Shown here: piece after piece, positions 8,433 through 17,035 of the stretch
Position numbering within the stretch: the first letter of the stretch is position 1
How the letters are laid out: each line of letters starts with the position of its first letter
From: an uncultured Roseburia sp.
GTDB lineage: Bacteria; Bacillota; Clostridia; Lachnospirales; Lachnospiraceae
Length of the DNA: 39,851 nucleotides
Direction: 5' to 3'
NCBI GenBank assembly: GCA_947062675.1
Contig: CAMSQM010000026.1
Span: 1-39,851, forward strand
Made by a program: the position numbers and the translations under genes
The notes under the pieces: generated by a model
Told to the model about the DNA's origin: nothing
The model's input: only the letters and a program-made list of their open reading frames with translations
The model's database searches: none

Positions 8433-10712
8433 TTAATAGGATTCTATTGTGATATCATGGTAGAAAAAATGCAGAATCTCTTCATAATTCATTCCGGCGG
8501 CCGCCATGCCGTTGGCGCCGTTCTGGCTCATGCCAAGCCCGTGCCCGTAACCTCCGCCCTGCAAGAGCACGGTTCCGTCCTCCTGCGGCGTCACGGCGCA
8601 GAATGCGCTCGGAAGCATCACGACGTCTGTGTTTTCGCCTCCGTCCGCATATACAAGGCGGCTGACGCCGCAGCCCAGAACCTTCCGGATATTGTATTCG
8701 GTCTTCACCTGCACCCGTCCCTGTTCATAGATAAGCTCCAGCGTGAGGATGGATCCGGAAGCGCTCCTTTCTGTGACCGCCATACCGGTCAGCTGACCGA
8801 GCGCCCCGATGTCCGTCCCGTCCGCGAGCGGCGTTGTCCCGTCTGTCCCGAAATACTGAATATTCTTCGCGGAAGCGGCGCGGCGCTCCGACAGAATCTT
8901 CGCAAGCTCTGCCGTCTTCTCCCTGTAATCTGCCGCGGCGAACCAGCGGGAAAACTTTACGCTGCCGTCATATCCGTCCGCTTTCTGTGTGATATAGGAG
9001 AGAAAGGCCGCCTCATCCGACAGATCGCCCTCATACGGCGTCTCATTCAGACAGACAGGTTTTAAATAGCCGCTGGCATTTTCATCTTCCACATTCCAGA
9101 CCGCGGCGGTATCCGTATAGCCCATGGAGGTCGAGAAATAATAGGCTTCTACCGGACTTCCCTGCCAGGTAATCACCTGGCCCGCAGTCTCCTGCACCGC
9201 GGTGACGGAGGATTCCGTCGGCGCCACTTTATTGTAGACCTGATAGGATGTGCTGTCATTAATATGCGCTCCGAACTCCGCCAGATCGGCACGCAGCAGC
9301 TGGATATAAGCGTAGCTTCTCGCACAGACGGCCTGCGCTTTCTGCGCTTCTATCCCGTAGCTGGACGGCATCTCGCTCGGCACGACGGCGCACAGATAGG
9401 TCTCAAACGGAAGCTGGTTCACAAGCGTGTAACCCTCCTGCGTTTTCCGAACTTCCATCGTCCCGGAATACCCGTTTGAGATCTGTTTTCCGGAAGCATC
9501 GCACACAAATACTGCGCCGGCTGCGTCTGACGGCGTCAGAATCAGCGTCTCACCCGCGCCGTCCGGCAGATAATCTGCCGCGCAGACCAGCGTATCCGCC
9601 GCCACAGGCGTCTGCGTCTGGCCGCAGGTGAGCGTCGCTTCCACACTGCACTGCAGATATACTTCCTGCCGGAAATTGCCGCCGTTGTCCGCCAGAAGGA
9701 GAACGCGGATATTTTCAATACTGGCCGGCTGCCGGATTAAGATGGCGCAGACCTGGTTATCGCCTGTCACATAGTCCGCTTCCATGTTTCCGAGAATCAC
9801 ATCGGAGAGCGATTTTTCCGCAATTTCCCCATATGTCTGATAGACGGGAATCCTGCCCGTGTGCCCGATCTTTCCATATCCGTCGATCTCAATGGACGTA
9901 TCGTCATAGGAAAGCAGGCCGCCTTTTATGACGTCCTGTTTTATGCGCACGGACGTCACGGCCCCCTCCCGGAATATCAGATCGCAGACCCCGGCGGACA
10001 GCCCTTCCTCCGGCTGCTGCATTTCTTTCTGATAGGTCATGCCTCCATAGAGAAAATCAGCCGTTCCACCTTCACAGCTTCTCAGATAAACATTTTTAAG
10101 AGGCAGTTCCTCCCGGTAAATTCCGACAAGACCGACGCAGATATCTTCTATTATATATCCCTCATAGGCGGTCCACTGGTCAAACCAGGAAGCCGGAAGC
10201 CAGGTACTGACATCCTCGCCGTCTGTCGTGAGTACACTGGCGCTGTCCGCCTCCATGGCGTCCAGAACAAGAAATGTGCGCGTCGTCACTTCCCGCTCCA
10301 TATCCAGATAGTCAAGGATCTGCCGGTAAATCAGATTCCACTCTTCCCGGCTCACCGCGCGCTGCCCGCTGAAAATACGCCGGTTTAAGCCCGGCTGCTG
10401 CCCGTCTTCCGTGCCGGCATATTCCGGCTCTATGTAATCTCTCACACCCAGCTTTTCCAAAAGGCGGCTTAAGATTCCGCCTGTCAGATAATCCTTGTGA
10501 AATTCCAGAAACCATGTGTCCCAGTCCTCGCTGGCGTATACGCCGAATCCGAGCTCCGCGGTCACCTCGGAGACACTCACATACCGCTCCGAATATTGTG
10601 TGATATCCCGTTCCTGTCTTATTTTTACCACAAAAAGCAGCACTGCCGCGACGAGCACAGCGAACAGAACAGCTGTCTGCAGACCCTGATTTGTCTTTTT
10701 CACCATTGTCAT
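8433..10712 (-). CDS. SpoIID/LytB domain protein (probable membrane-anchored peptidoglycan-acting enzyme)
   Basis: A large extracytoplasmic protein: one N-terminal membrane helix (TAVLFAVLVAAVLLFVVKI), a unique middle region, then a C-terminal SpoIID/LytB domain. The key block LPFETYLCAVVPSEMP then QKAQAVCARSYAY holds the Glu equivalent to the catalytic Glu of SpoIID, a lytic transglycosylase acting on denuded glycan. The end carries the family's GGGYGHGLGMSQNGA motif. At about 760 residues it is far longer than SpoIID (about 340), so it is a paralogue, not the sporulation enzyme itself. The frame is open to 10874, but that extension is a Lys/Arg-rich stretch containing a 10-base-pair hairpin just after 6S RNA, so I prefer the start at 10712 (or 10706). 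Neither start has a strong ribosome binding site. Confidence 0.85.
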   Translation of the reverse strand: MTMVKKTNQGLQTAVLFAVLVAAVLLFVVKIRQERDITQYSERYVSVSEVTAELGFGVYASEDWDTWFLEFHKDYLTGGILSRLLEKLGVRDYIEPEYAGTEDGQQPGLNRRIFSGQRAVSREEWNLIYRQILDYLDMEREVTTRTFLVLDAMEADSASVLTTDGEDVSTWLPASWFDQWTAYEGYIIEDICVGLVGIYREELPLKNVYLRSCEGGTADFLYGGMTYQKEMQQPEEGLSAGVCDLIFREGAVTSVRIKQDVIKGGLLSYDDTSIEIDGYGKIGHTGRIPVYQTYGEIAEKSLSDVILGNMEADYVTGDNQVCAILIRQPASIENIRVLLLADNGGNFRQEVYLQCSVEATLTCGQTQTPVAADTLVCAADYLPDGAGETLILTPSDAAGAVFVCDASGKQISNGYSGTMEVRKTQEGYTLVNQLPFETYLCAVVPSEMPSSYGIEAQKAQAVCARSYAYIQLLRADLAEFGAHINDSTSYQVYNKVAPTESSVTAVQETAGQVITWQGSPVEAYYFSTSMGYTDTAAVWNVEDENASGYLKPVCLNETPYEGDLSDEAAFLSYITQKADGYDGSVKFSRWFAAADYREKTAELAKILSERRAASAKNIQYFGTDGTTPLADGTDIGALGQLTGMAVTERSASGSILTLELIYEQGRVQVKTEYNIRKVLGCGVSRLVYADGGENTDVVMLPSAFCAVTPQEDGTVLLQGGGYGHGLGMSQNGANGMAAAGMNYEEILHFFYHDITIESY

Positions 10713-10760
10713 TCCGGTATTTTTCCAGTTCTTTCCAGTTCTTTCTTTGCATAAATACGA

Positions 10761-10786
10761 AAGCTGCTTTTCTCTCAAAGCAGCTT
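10761..10786 (-). terminator. Hairpin after 6S RNA, possible weak terminator
   Basis: Perfect 10-base-pair stem (10761-10770 with 10777-10786) with a 6-base loop, followed on the minus strand by a broken T-rich run (TCGTATTTAT). It lies between ssrS and the likely start of the SpoIID-like gene. It could end most 6S transcripts while letting some reach the downstream gene. Confidence 0.45.
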
Positions 10787-10902
10787 CCGTTCTCTGTCCC
10801 AGAGGGACCTTTCTCTTTTGTGCCTTCCGATTCTTCTTTCGTGCCTTAAGGTTTTGTCTTCGGATCTTAATCATTCTTCTTAAGTGCTTCAGAATCTTCC
10901 GT

Positions 10903-11100
10903 AAAACCCAAAATGCCGTTTCCTGCGTTTTTGACGCCTAGCCGAAGCCAGGTGGGTAACCGCACGTCGGTTTCTGTCTTCCACTGCTCGTGTGCCTGTG
11001 GCACTGATGGCCTGACATCCGCCTTCGGATATAGGAATCCCATAAACGTAAATGTAGGTTCAAAAATGCAGGGTGTCGAACATCCCAGGCTGTTTTCGTT
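10903..11100 (-). ncRNA. ssrS: 6S RNA
   Basis: An RNA of about 200 bases with the 6S plan. The 5' part CTGGGATGTTCGACACC matches the 5' part of E. coli 6S (CTGAGATGTTCG), and the 3' part GGGTTACCCACC...AACGGCATTTTGGG matches its GGGTTACAGCC...GCGGCATCTCGG. The ends pair (AAAAC...CCTGGGATG with CATTTTGGGTTTT, with G-U pairs), followed by a second stem CCTGC-ATTTTTGA with TCAAAAAC-GCAGG, a large central bubble and small hairpins such as CCTGGC-TTCG-GCTAGG. 6S RNA mimics an open promoter and sequesters housekeeping RNA polymerase. A near-perfect promoter starts it. The 3' end is estimated from pairing. Confidence 0.88.
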
Positions 11101-11106
11101 AGATTC

Positions 11107-11135
11107 ATTATACTTTAATATGCCCCGTTTATCAA
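11107..11135 (-). promoter_or_regulatory. Strong sigma-A promoter of 6S RNA
   Basis: TTGATA (11130-11135), 17-base spacer, TATAAT (11107-11112) on the minus strand. This is one mismatch from consensus, as expected for an abundant RNA; start site near 11100. Confidence 0.88.
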
Positions 11136-11238
11136 CTATAAATTAGTGCCAAATTCTGTTCGAAATTCTATTTATTTTCTCTATTGACAAATCCGTTTTT
11201 TTGATTTTTTCATCAGAGAATTTATTCAGCCTTTCCCG

Positions 11239-11257
11239 CCGGCCCGGAGCGGGCCGG
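11239..11257. repeat. GC-rich hairpin between divergent promoters
   Basis: CCGGCCCG and CGGGCCGG pair perfectly around a 3-base GAG loop, followed on the plus strand by TTTGTC. It sits in the non-coding stretch between the 6S promoter and the polyamine-regulator promoter. No gene ends towards it, so a terminator role is not obvious. Confidence 0.6.
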
Positions 11258-11310
11258 TTTGTCATCCGGATCTGAATCTTTCCGGTTTCCTCATTTTTTG
11301 AAAATACCTC

Positions 11311-11338
11311 TTGACTTTTCCGGCAGATGATATAAAAT
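11311..11338 (+). promoter_or_regulatory. Promoter of the XRE regulator-potABCD operon
   Basis: TTGACT (11311-11316), 16-base spacer, TAAAAT (11333-11338) on the plus strand. This leaves a leader of about 120 bases before the regulator's ATG at 11468. Confidence 0.7.
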
Positions 11339-11340
11339 CA

Positions 11341-11396
11341 GTTTATTGATTGTAAACATATGATATATTTTTAAGACGGTAATACTATTTGTAAAC
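11341..11396 (+). promoter_or_regulatory. Candidate operator: repeated TTGTAAAC sites
   Basis: Two copies of TTGTAAAC (11350-11357 and 11389-11396) lie 39 bases apart just after the promoter. The first belongs to a GTTTA-7-TAAAC palindrome (11341-11357). Their position around the start site suits repression by the XRE-cupin protein encoded downstream. The binding protein is inferred. Confidence 0.45.
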
Positions 11397-11467
11397 TCAG
11401 GATACATTGCAGGGAATAACAGTCTGTGGGGAACATCAGAGCTGATTCCGGAAAAGGACTGATTCAC

Positions 11468-12007
11468 ATGGATATCGGAAAACGTATGAAGGAATTAAGA
11501 ATTCAGTATGGCCTGACACAGCAGGAGCTTGCAGACCGCTCTGAGCTCACAAAGGGGTTTATCTCCCAGCTGGAGCGCAATCAGAACACGCCGTCGGTGG
11601 GCACGCTGCTCGATATTATCCAGTGTCTTGGCACGACGCCTGCAGAGTTTTTCACGGACGAGGAGCCTGAACAGCTTGTCTTCGGCCCGGAGGATTATTT
11701 TGAAAAAGAGGATGAGGAAAAAAAGCGTATCATCGAGTGGGTGGTCCCGAACGCCCAGAAGAATGCCATGGAGCCGGTGCGGATGACATTAAAGCCGGGC
11801 GGTTCGTCGGATATCGATCTTCCGCACGAGGGGGAGGAATTCGGATATGTATTAAAAGGAAGCGTCCGGATCTGTTACGGGGGCAGGTCTTATACCGTGC
11901 GTGCCGGAGAGACATTTTATTTCCGCGCAGGCAAACGGCATTTTATTGAAAATACCGGCAGCCGGGAGGCTGTTCTGATCTGGGTCAGCACCCCGCCGAC
12001 ATTTTAG
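11468..12007 (+). CDS. XRE-family regulator with C-terminal cupin domain (polyamine operon regulator)
   Basis: 179 residues: an N-terminal helix-turn-helix of the XRE type (about residues 4-62, [20 protein letters not shown] then [14 protein letters not shown]) and a C-terminal cupin barrel (about 100-175, with [18 protein letters not shown] and [19 protein letters not shown]). This is the PuuR-like layout, in which the cupin senses a small ligand. It is the first gene of an operon with potABCD, pointing to polyamines as effector. The ATG at 11468 is preceded by AAAGGA; an upstream in-frame GTG would add 14 unsupported residues. Confidence 0.9.
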   Translation: MDIGKRMKELRIQYGLTQQELADRSELTKGFISQLERNQNTPSVGTLLDIIQCLGTTPAEFFTDEEPEQLVFGPEDYFEKEDEEKKRIIEWVVPNAQKNAMEPVRMTLKPGGSSDIDLPHEGEEFGYVLKGSVRICYGGRSYTVRAGETFYFRAGKRHFIENTGSREAVLIWVSTPPTF

Positions 12008-12020
12008 TGTCCGCTGTGCC

Positions 12021-12061
12021 GATAACAGTGCGTTCAGCCCGCGCCTGAGTTCTCTGTTATC
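12021..12061 (+). repeat. Inverted repeat between regulator and potA
   Basis: GATAACAG (12021-12028) and CTGTTATC (12054-12061) are perfect inverted copies with a 25-base loop, in the 91-base gap before potA. It could be an RNA hairpin tuning potA relative to the regulator gene, or mRNA processing. Confidence 0.4.
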
Positions 12062-12098
12062 TGCGCAGTGCAGCACTTACCACGAAAGGATGAATATC

Positions 12099-13172
12099 AT
12101 GAGCAAGAAACTGATCAGCTTTATTGACATTACAAAGTCCTACGGCGATAACATTGTGCTTGACGAGCTGAATCTTTATGTCAGGGAAAATGAGTTTATC
12201 ACACTGCTCGGCCCGTCCGGCTGCGGAAAGACAACGACGCTCCGCATTTTAGGCGGTTTTGAGACACCGGATCACGGTCGTGTCATCTTCGACGGAAAGG
12301 ATATCACATGCCTTCCGCCGAATGAACGGAATTTAAATACCGTGTTTCAGAAATATGCGCTGTTTCCTCACATGTCAATTGCGGAAAACATTGCGTTCGG
12401 GCTGAAAATCAAAAAGAAAAGCAGGGATTATATAGAAGATAAGATCCGCTACGCCCTGAAGCTGGTCAATCTGGAGGGATTCGGCGATCGCTCTGTCGAT
12501 TCCCTGAGCGGCGGCCAGCAGCAGCGCATCGCCATTGCGCGCGCGATAGTAAATGAGCCAAAAGTGCTCCTGCTGGATGAGCCCCTGGGAGCGCTGGATT
12601 TAAAGCTGCGCCAGGATATGCAGTATGAGCTGATCCGTCTGAAAAATGAACTTGGAATTACGTTTGTTTATGTGACGCACGACCAGGAAGAGGCGCTGAC
12701 CATGTCCGATACCATCGTGGTCATGAACCAGGGGTATATTCAGCAGATCGGAACGCCGGAGATGATTTATAATGAGCCGGTCAATGCTTTTGTGGCCGAT
12801 TTTATCGGCGACAGCAATATTCTGGACGGCATTATGGTTCAGGACCGGGTCGTCTCTGTTCTGGGCGTGAAGCTTCCGTGCGTGGACGAGGGATTTGGCA
12901 GCAACAGGCCCGTGGATGTCGTCATTCGCCCGGAAGATGTGGAAATCGTCGCGCCGGAAGACGGATTCATGGAAGGGGATATTACATCAGTTATATTTAA
13001 AGGGGTGCACTATGAGCTCGATATCCTGGTGAACGGCTATGAATGGCTGGTGCACACGACGCAGCTTTACGCCGTCGGCCAGCATGTGGGAATCAGGGTC
13101 ATACCTTTTAACATACAGATTATGAATAAACCGGAATCAGAGGATGAGGAGGCTGTGGAAATCGATGCGTAG
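12099..13172 (+). CDS. potA: Spermidine/putrescine ABC transporter ATP-binding protein
   Basis: 357 residues. ABC ATPase with Walker [10 protein letters not shown], a Q-loop in [12 protein letters not shown], signature LSGGQQQR and Walker [13 protein letters not shown], then a C-terminal TOBE domain (about 270-345) typical of PotA/MalK-like ATPases. It energises polyamine import through PotB and PotC. An in-frame ATG lies 9 bases upstream (12090), but it touches the AAAGGA ribosome binding site, which sits correctly for the ATG at 12099. potB starts within the last codons of potA, indicating coupled translation. Confidence 0.95.
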   Translation: MSKKLISFIDITKSYGDNIVLDELNLYVRENEFITLLGPSGCGKTTTLRILGGFETPDHGRVIFDGKDITCLPPNERNLNTVFQKYALFPHMSIAENIAFGLKIKKKSRDYIEDKIRYALKLVNLEGFGDRSVDSLSGGQQQRIAIARAIVNEPKVLLLDEPLGALDLKLRQDMQYELIRLKNELGITFVYVTHDQEEALTMSDTIVVMNQGYIQQIGTPEMIYNEPVNAFVADFIGDSNILDGIMVQDRVVSVLGVKLPCVDEGFGSNRPVDVVIRPEDVEIVAPEDGFMEGDITSVIFKGVHYELDILVNGYEWLVHTTQLYAVGQHVGIRVIPFNIQIMNKPESEDEEAVEIDA

Positions 13173-13989
13173 ACTGATGAGACAACTGCTCGCCGGCCCC
13201 TATCTCGTGTGGATTGCCGGTTTTATTATCCTGCCCGTCGGCGTGATCCTGTATTATGCATTTACGACGGCTGACGGCGCGTTTACTTTTGCTCACATTG
13301 CGGCGATCGCCGACCCGGTACATGTGAAGTCTATTCTGCTCTCGCTAAAGCTCGGACTCTCCTGCACCGTCGTCTGTCTGCTGCTCGCCTATCCGCTGGC
13401 GATGATTCTGAGCAGTTTCCGGTTCCGCCACCAGAGTTTTGTCGTATTCCTGTTTATTCTTCCAATGTGGATGAACTTTATGCTGCGCATTCTTTCCTGG
13501 CGGCTGATTCTTGCAAACAGCGGAATTATCAACGCCCTGCTGGTGCGGCTTGGCTTCGGGCCCGTAAAGCTGCTCAACACGCCGGCGACTGTGGTATTCG
13601 GAATGGTTTATGATTTCCTGCCGTTTATGATTCTGCCGATTTACAATTCGATGACGCGGATCAAGGATGACATTATTGAGGCCGCAAGGGATCTGGGGGC
13701 CGGTAATCTCACAATTCTGGCAAAAATTATTTTTCCGCTGACTGTCTCCGGCATTATCAGCGGCATTATTATGGTGTTTGTGCCAGCTCTGACTTCCTTT
13801 GTCATCTCCGATCTGCTGGGCGGCGGTAAAGTGCTTCTGATCGGAAATGTGATCGAGCAGGAATTTATGCAGGGAACGAACTGGAACCTGGGTTCCGGTC
13901 TTTCCGTTGTGCTGATGATTTTTGTCATTGCCAGCATGGCGGTGATGAATATTTTTGATAAAGACGGGGGAGGTGCCGCGGTATGGTAA
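13165..13989 (+). CDS. potB: Spermidine/putrescine ABC transporter permease PotB
   Basis: 274 residues with six membrane segments. The start region [23 protein letters not shown] matches PotB, and the EAA loop that contacts PotA is seen as [21 protein letters not shown]. The start at 13165 overlaps the potA stop (GATGCGTAG). An in-frame ATG at 13144 would add seven residues; AGGAGG at 13147-13152 lies 12 bases before 13165, slightly long, so the start is the less certain part. Confidence 0.92.
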   Translation: MRRLMRQLLAGPYLVWIAGFIILPVGVILYYAFTTADGAFTFAHIAAIADPVHVKSILLSLKLGLSCTVVCLLLAYPLAMILSSFRFRHQSFVVFLFILPMWMNFMLRILSWRLILANSGIINALLVRLGFGPVKLLNTPATVVFGMVYDFLPFMILPIYNSMTRIKDDIIEAARDLGAGNLTILAKIIFPLTVSGIISGIIMVFVPALTSFVISDLLGGGKVLLIGNVIEQEFMQGTNWNLGSGLSVVLMIFVIASMAVMNIFDKDGGGAAVW

Positions 13990-14789
13990 AAAAAACAGTG
14001 TCAGGTCTGTATCTTGCAGTGATTTTTCTGTTTCTGTACCTGCCGATTCTTGTGCTGATTGTTCTTTCCTTTAACGACTCAAAGTCGAGGGTTGTCTGGG
14101 GCGGTTTTACACTGCGCTGGTATTCATCCTGCTTTCAGGATGAGACCATTATGAACGCGCTGATAATGACGCTCCAGATCACACTGGCCGCGGCGGTAAT
14201 CTCCACGGTGATCGGCACACTGGCCGCCATCGGTATCAGCGCGATGAAGCGCAGGAACCGCGCCATTATGCTGGGGGCCACCAATATTCCGCTGCTCAAT
14301 GCGGATATTGTAACAGGCATCTCCCTGATGCTGCTGTTTGTAAAGTTTACAAACCTTGGATTTGTGACGGTGCTGATCGCACATATCACATTTGATATTC
14401 CCTATGTCATTTTAAATGTGCTCCCAAAGATCAGCCAGGCAAACCGCTACACTTACGAAGCCGCCCTGGATCTCGGAGCCTCGCCGCTTCGGGCGTTTTA
14501 TAAGATTACCTGGCCGGAAATCAAATCCGGCGTGTTTTCCGGTTTCCTGATGGCTGTTACCATGTCGCTCGACGACTTTTCAATCACGTTTTTCACAAAA
14601 GGCGCCGGTGTAAATACCCTTTCGACCATGCTCTACACGGAGCTGCGCAAAGGCATCCGTCCGGAGCTTTACGCGCTCTCAACCCTGCTGTTTCTGCTGG
14701 CCTTTTTCCTTCTGCTGCTGATGAATTACCGTTCCGACCGGCAGGTACGGCAGCACGCAGGCCATCATCCGGACAGGGCGTCGGCATAA
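13983..14789 (+). CDS. potC: Spermidine/putrescine ABC transporter permease PotC
   Basis: 268 residues, six membrane segments, with EAA loop EAALDLGASPLRAFYKITWPEI and the PotC-typical MSLDDFSITFF segment. Its ATG overlaps the potB stop by 7 bases and has GGGGGAGG upstream, so the two permeases are translationally coupled. The C-terminus is rich in Arg, His and Asp. Confidence 0.94.
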   Translation: MVKKTVSGLYLAVIFLFLYLPILVLIVLSFNDSKSRVVWGGFTLRWYSSCFQDETIMNALIMTLQITLAAAVISTVIGTLAAIGISAMKRRNRAIMLGATNIPLLNADIVTGISLMLLFVKFTNLGFVTVLIAHITFDIPYVILNVLPKISQANRYTYEAALDLGASPLRAFYKITWPEIKSGVFSGFLMAVTMSLDDFSITFFTKGAGVNTLSTMLYTELRKGIRPELYALSTLLFLLAFFLLLLMNYRSDRQVRQHAGHHPDRASA

Positions 14790-14810
14790 ATGGAATGGAG
14801 GATACCCCGT

Positions 14811-15908
14811 ATGAGACTGTTTTATAATAGGAAGAAATCTGCAAAAACATCTGTATGTTTTGTTCTGGCAGCGGCGCTTTTTTCCTGCACATTCCCTGCT
14901 TCCTGTGCCCCGAAAACGGATGCTGGAACCACATCGGATTCCCTTGTCGTCCTGAACTATGGAAAATATCTGGATGAGACTGTGATACGGATGTTTGAGG
15001 AGGAGACCGGCATTGATGTCAAGCTGGAGGAATATGAGAGCCCGGAAGAAATGTATACGAAATTTAAAGCCGGTTCCATCTCCTATGACGTTGTCTGCAC
15101 CTCTGATTATATGATTCAGCGGCTGATCTCTGAGGGAGAAGTGAATGAAATTGATTTTTCTCATTTTTCTTATTATGAAAATCTGGATCCTGATATCATT
15201 GAAGCCTCAAAAATTTTTGACCCTGAATCAAAATACTCCATGCCTTATTTTTACGGGACGCTCGGGATCCTCTACAATCCCGCGATCGTTTCCCCGGAAA
15301 AAGTAAAGACATGGAAGGTTCTCTGGGATGAAAATTTCCGGGATTCTGTCATTATGCAGAACTCCGTGCGCGACACCTTTGTTCCCGCCCTGCGCCTTCT
15401 CGGATACGATATTAATACGGAAAATGCGGATGAGCTCTCCGGTGCGCTGGAGCTTCTGATCCGGCAGAAACCCATTGTGTACGCTTATTATGTCGATGAG
15501 ACTGCCGATGAGATGGTCGCCGGAAATGCCGCCATGGCGCTTGTCTATTCGGGGGAAGCCGCTTACGCGAAAGAATTGAATGATGAACTGGCCTACAGTG
15601 TCCCGGAGGAGGGTTCCAACCTCTGGATCGACTCCTGGTTTATCCCGAAAAGCTGCAGAAATCAGGAAAATGCAGAGAAATTTCTTGATTTTCTCTGCCG
15701 CGGGGACGCGGCCATGCTGAATTTTGAATATGTCTGGTACGGCACACCGAATCTGGAAGTCATCGCACAGCTGGATGAAGAGACGCGCAGCGATGAAACT
15801 ATTTTTCCGCCTTCCGAAGTGCTTGCGGACTGCAAAGTATTTCAGCAGTACGGACAGGAGACGACCGCGCTCTGCAGTTACCTCTGGAAAAAATTAAAGT
15901 CAGAATAA
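14811..15908 (+). CDS. potD: Spermidine/putrescine-binding lipoprotein PotD
   Basis: 365 residues. N-terminal signal peptide with hydrophobic core (VCFVLAAALFSC) ending at FPASC or LFSC, probably a lipoprotein cysteine though neither lipobox is ideal. Then the type II extracellular binding-protein fold: LVVLNYGKYLDETVIRMFEE, FKAGSISYDVVCTSDYMI, and YFYGTLGILYN. It captures polyamines outside the membrane and delivers them to PotBC. The start at 14811 was chosen because GGAGG lies 9 bases before it; the in-frame ATG at 14790 touches the potC stop and lacks a binding site. A hairpin after the gene closes the operon. Confidence 0.94.
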   Translation: MRLFYNRKKSAKTSVCFVLAAALFSCTFPASCAPKTDAGTTSDSLVVLNYGKYLDETVIRMFEEETGIDVKLEEYESPEEMYTKFKAGSISYDVVCTSDYMIQRLISEGEVNEIDFSHFSYYENLDPDIIEASKIFDPESKYSMPYFYGTLGILYNPAIVSPEKVKTWKVLWDENFRDSVIMQNSVRDTFVPALRLLGYDINTENADELSGALELLIRQKPIVYAYYVDETADEMVAGNAAMALVYSGEAAYAKELNDELAYSVPEEGSNLWIDSWFIPKSCRNQENAEKFLDFLCRGDAAMLNFEYVWYGTPNLEVIAQLDEETRSDETIFPPSEVLADCKVFQQYGQETTALCSYLWKKLKSE

Positions 15909-15934
15909 GCTTGCTATTTGAGAATATGTGTGTT

Positions 15935-15973
15935 AGGATGAATTCATATAGTATCATCTCATGGATTCATCCT
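15935..15973 (+). terminator. Probable terminator hairpin after potD
   Basis: AGGATGAAT (15935-15943) pairs with ATTCATCCT (15965-15973), followed by GAGATTTTC. A second short hairpin (TCTGTCT-TCC-AGACAGA, 15981-15997) follows directly. The T run is weak. A possible promoter for the next gene (TTGCTA 15911-15916, TAGGAT 15934-15939) overlaps the left arm. Confidence 0.55.
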
Positions 15974-16076
15974 GAGATTTTCTGTCTTCCAGACAGAATC
16001 CACATGTATTCGCATGAACCTTCCCCGGTTTACCTGAACCAGCAGAATTATGATATCTGACATTCAGGAGGAACAT

Positions 16077-16973
16077 ATGCAGTATAAAGAATTTGTAACC
16101 GGTATCTGTCACATGATACAGGAGCGGCTTGGCCCTGACATCACTGTCAGGCTTCAGGACATTTTGAAAAATAACGACACACATCTGGACGGGCTGACTA
16201 TTCTGTCCGACGGATGCAATCTGTCTCCCACGATTTATCTCAATTCATATTTCCCACAGTACCGTGACGGGCGGTCCCTCAGCGATATCTGTGGGGAAAT
16301 AGAAACGATCTACCGGGAAAACCGTCCGGGAGGCAGCGTTGATCTCTCTTTTTTTACAGACTATGATAAGGTAAAGTCACGGATTATCTTCAGACTCATC
16401 AACTATGAGCGCAACCGCTCTCTTCTGAAATCTCTGCCGCACTGCCGTATTTTAGATCTCGCCATCGTCTTCTGCTGTCTGGTGGACTCCAGAGCCACCG
16501 CCAGCGCCACCATTCTCATTCACAATCATCATCTGAATTACTGGAAAATCAGCACCGCCGATCTCTATGCACTTGCCAGGGAAAATACGCCGGAACTGCT
16601 CCCGCACGAATTAAAGGATATGAAAGAGCTTCTGACAGAACTTTTCGGAGAGGAAGTACTCCCGCCAGCGTCGGAAAGTCAGAATCCGTCGGCTCCCATG
16701 TATGTCCTCTCCAACCGGTACAGATTAAACGGCTCCATCTGCATTCTCTACCCCGATGTTCTGAAAGAATTTGCCGGCCGCATCGGGAGCGATTTTTATA
16801 TTCTGCCGAGCAGCGTGCACGAAGTACTGCTGCTTCCGGCTGCCGGGGACCATTCCCGCGATGAACTCGCCGGAATGGTTCAGACAGTCAATCAGGGACA
16901 GCTGTCCGGTGCCGAGATTCTCTCAGATCATGTATACTATTATTCCAGAAAGACTGGCGAGATTACGATGTAA
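16077..16973 (+). CDS. DUF5688 family protein
   Basis: 298 residues, soluble, no signal peptide or membrane segment. It resembles DUF5688, a family of unknown function common and multicopy in Lachnospiraceae; recognisable parts are the N-terminal MQYKEFVTGICHMIQERL with the middle block SLPHCRILDLAIVFCCLV and the C-terminal PMYVLSNRYRLNGSICILYP and FYILPSSVHEVLLLPA. The start at 16077 has AGGAGG 5 bases upstream; the frame extends nine codons further without a site. It stands alone between the pot operon and a convergent metal-GTPase pair. Confidence 0.8.
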   Translation: MQYKEFVTGICHMIQERLGPDITVRLQDILKNNDTHLDGLTILSDGCNLSPTIYLNSYFPQYRDGRSLSDICGEIETIYRENRPGGSVDLSFFTDYDKVKSRIIFRLINYERNRSLLKSLPHCRILDLAIVFCCLVDSRATASATILIHNHHLNYWKISTADLYALARENTPELLPHELKDMKELLTELFGEEVLPPASESQNPSAPMYVLSNRYRLNGSICILYPDVLKEFAGRIGSDFYILPSSVHEVLLLPAAGDHSRDELAGMVQTVNQGQLSGAEILSDHVYYYSRKTGEITM

Positions 16974-16995
16974 TCACAACCAGCCATTCTTACAG

Positions 16996-17031
16996 AAAAA
17001 CCTGTCCCTGTCCGGAACCGGACGGGACAGG
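16996..17031 (-). terminator. Terminator of the GTPase operon (minus strand)
   Basis: CCTGTCCC (17001-17008) pairs with GGGACAGG (17024-17031), with an inner TCCGG/CCGGA stem. On the minus strand it is followed by five T (16996-17000). It lies between converging genes; on the plus strand no T run follows. Confidence 0.8.
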
Positions 17032-17035
17032 AAGA

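Noticed and set aside
11184-11189. TTGACA on the plus strand as a second promoter
   Set aside because: No acceptable -10 box at 16-18 bases; only a T-rich stretch follows.
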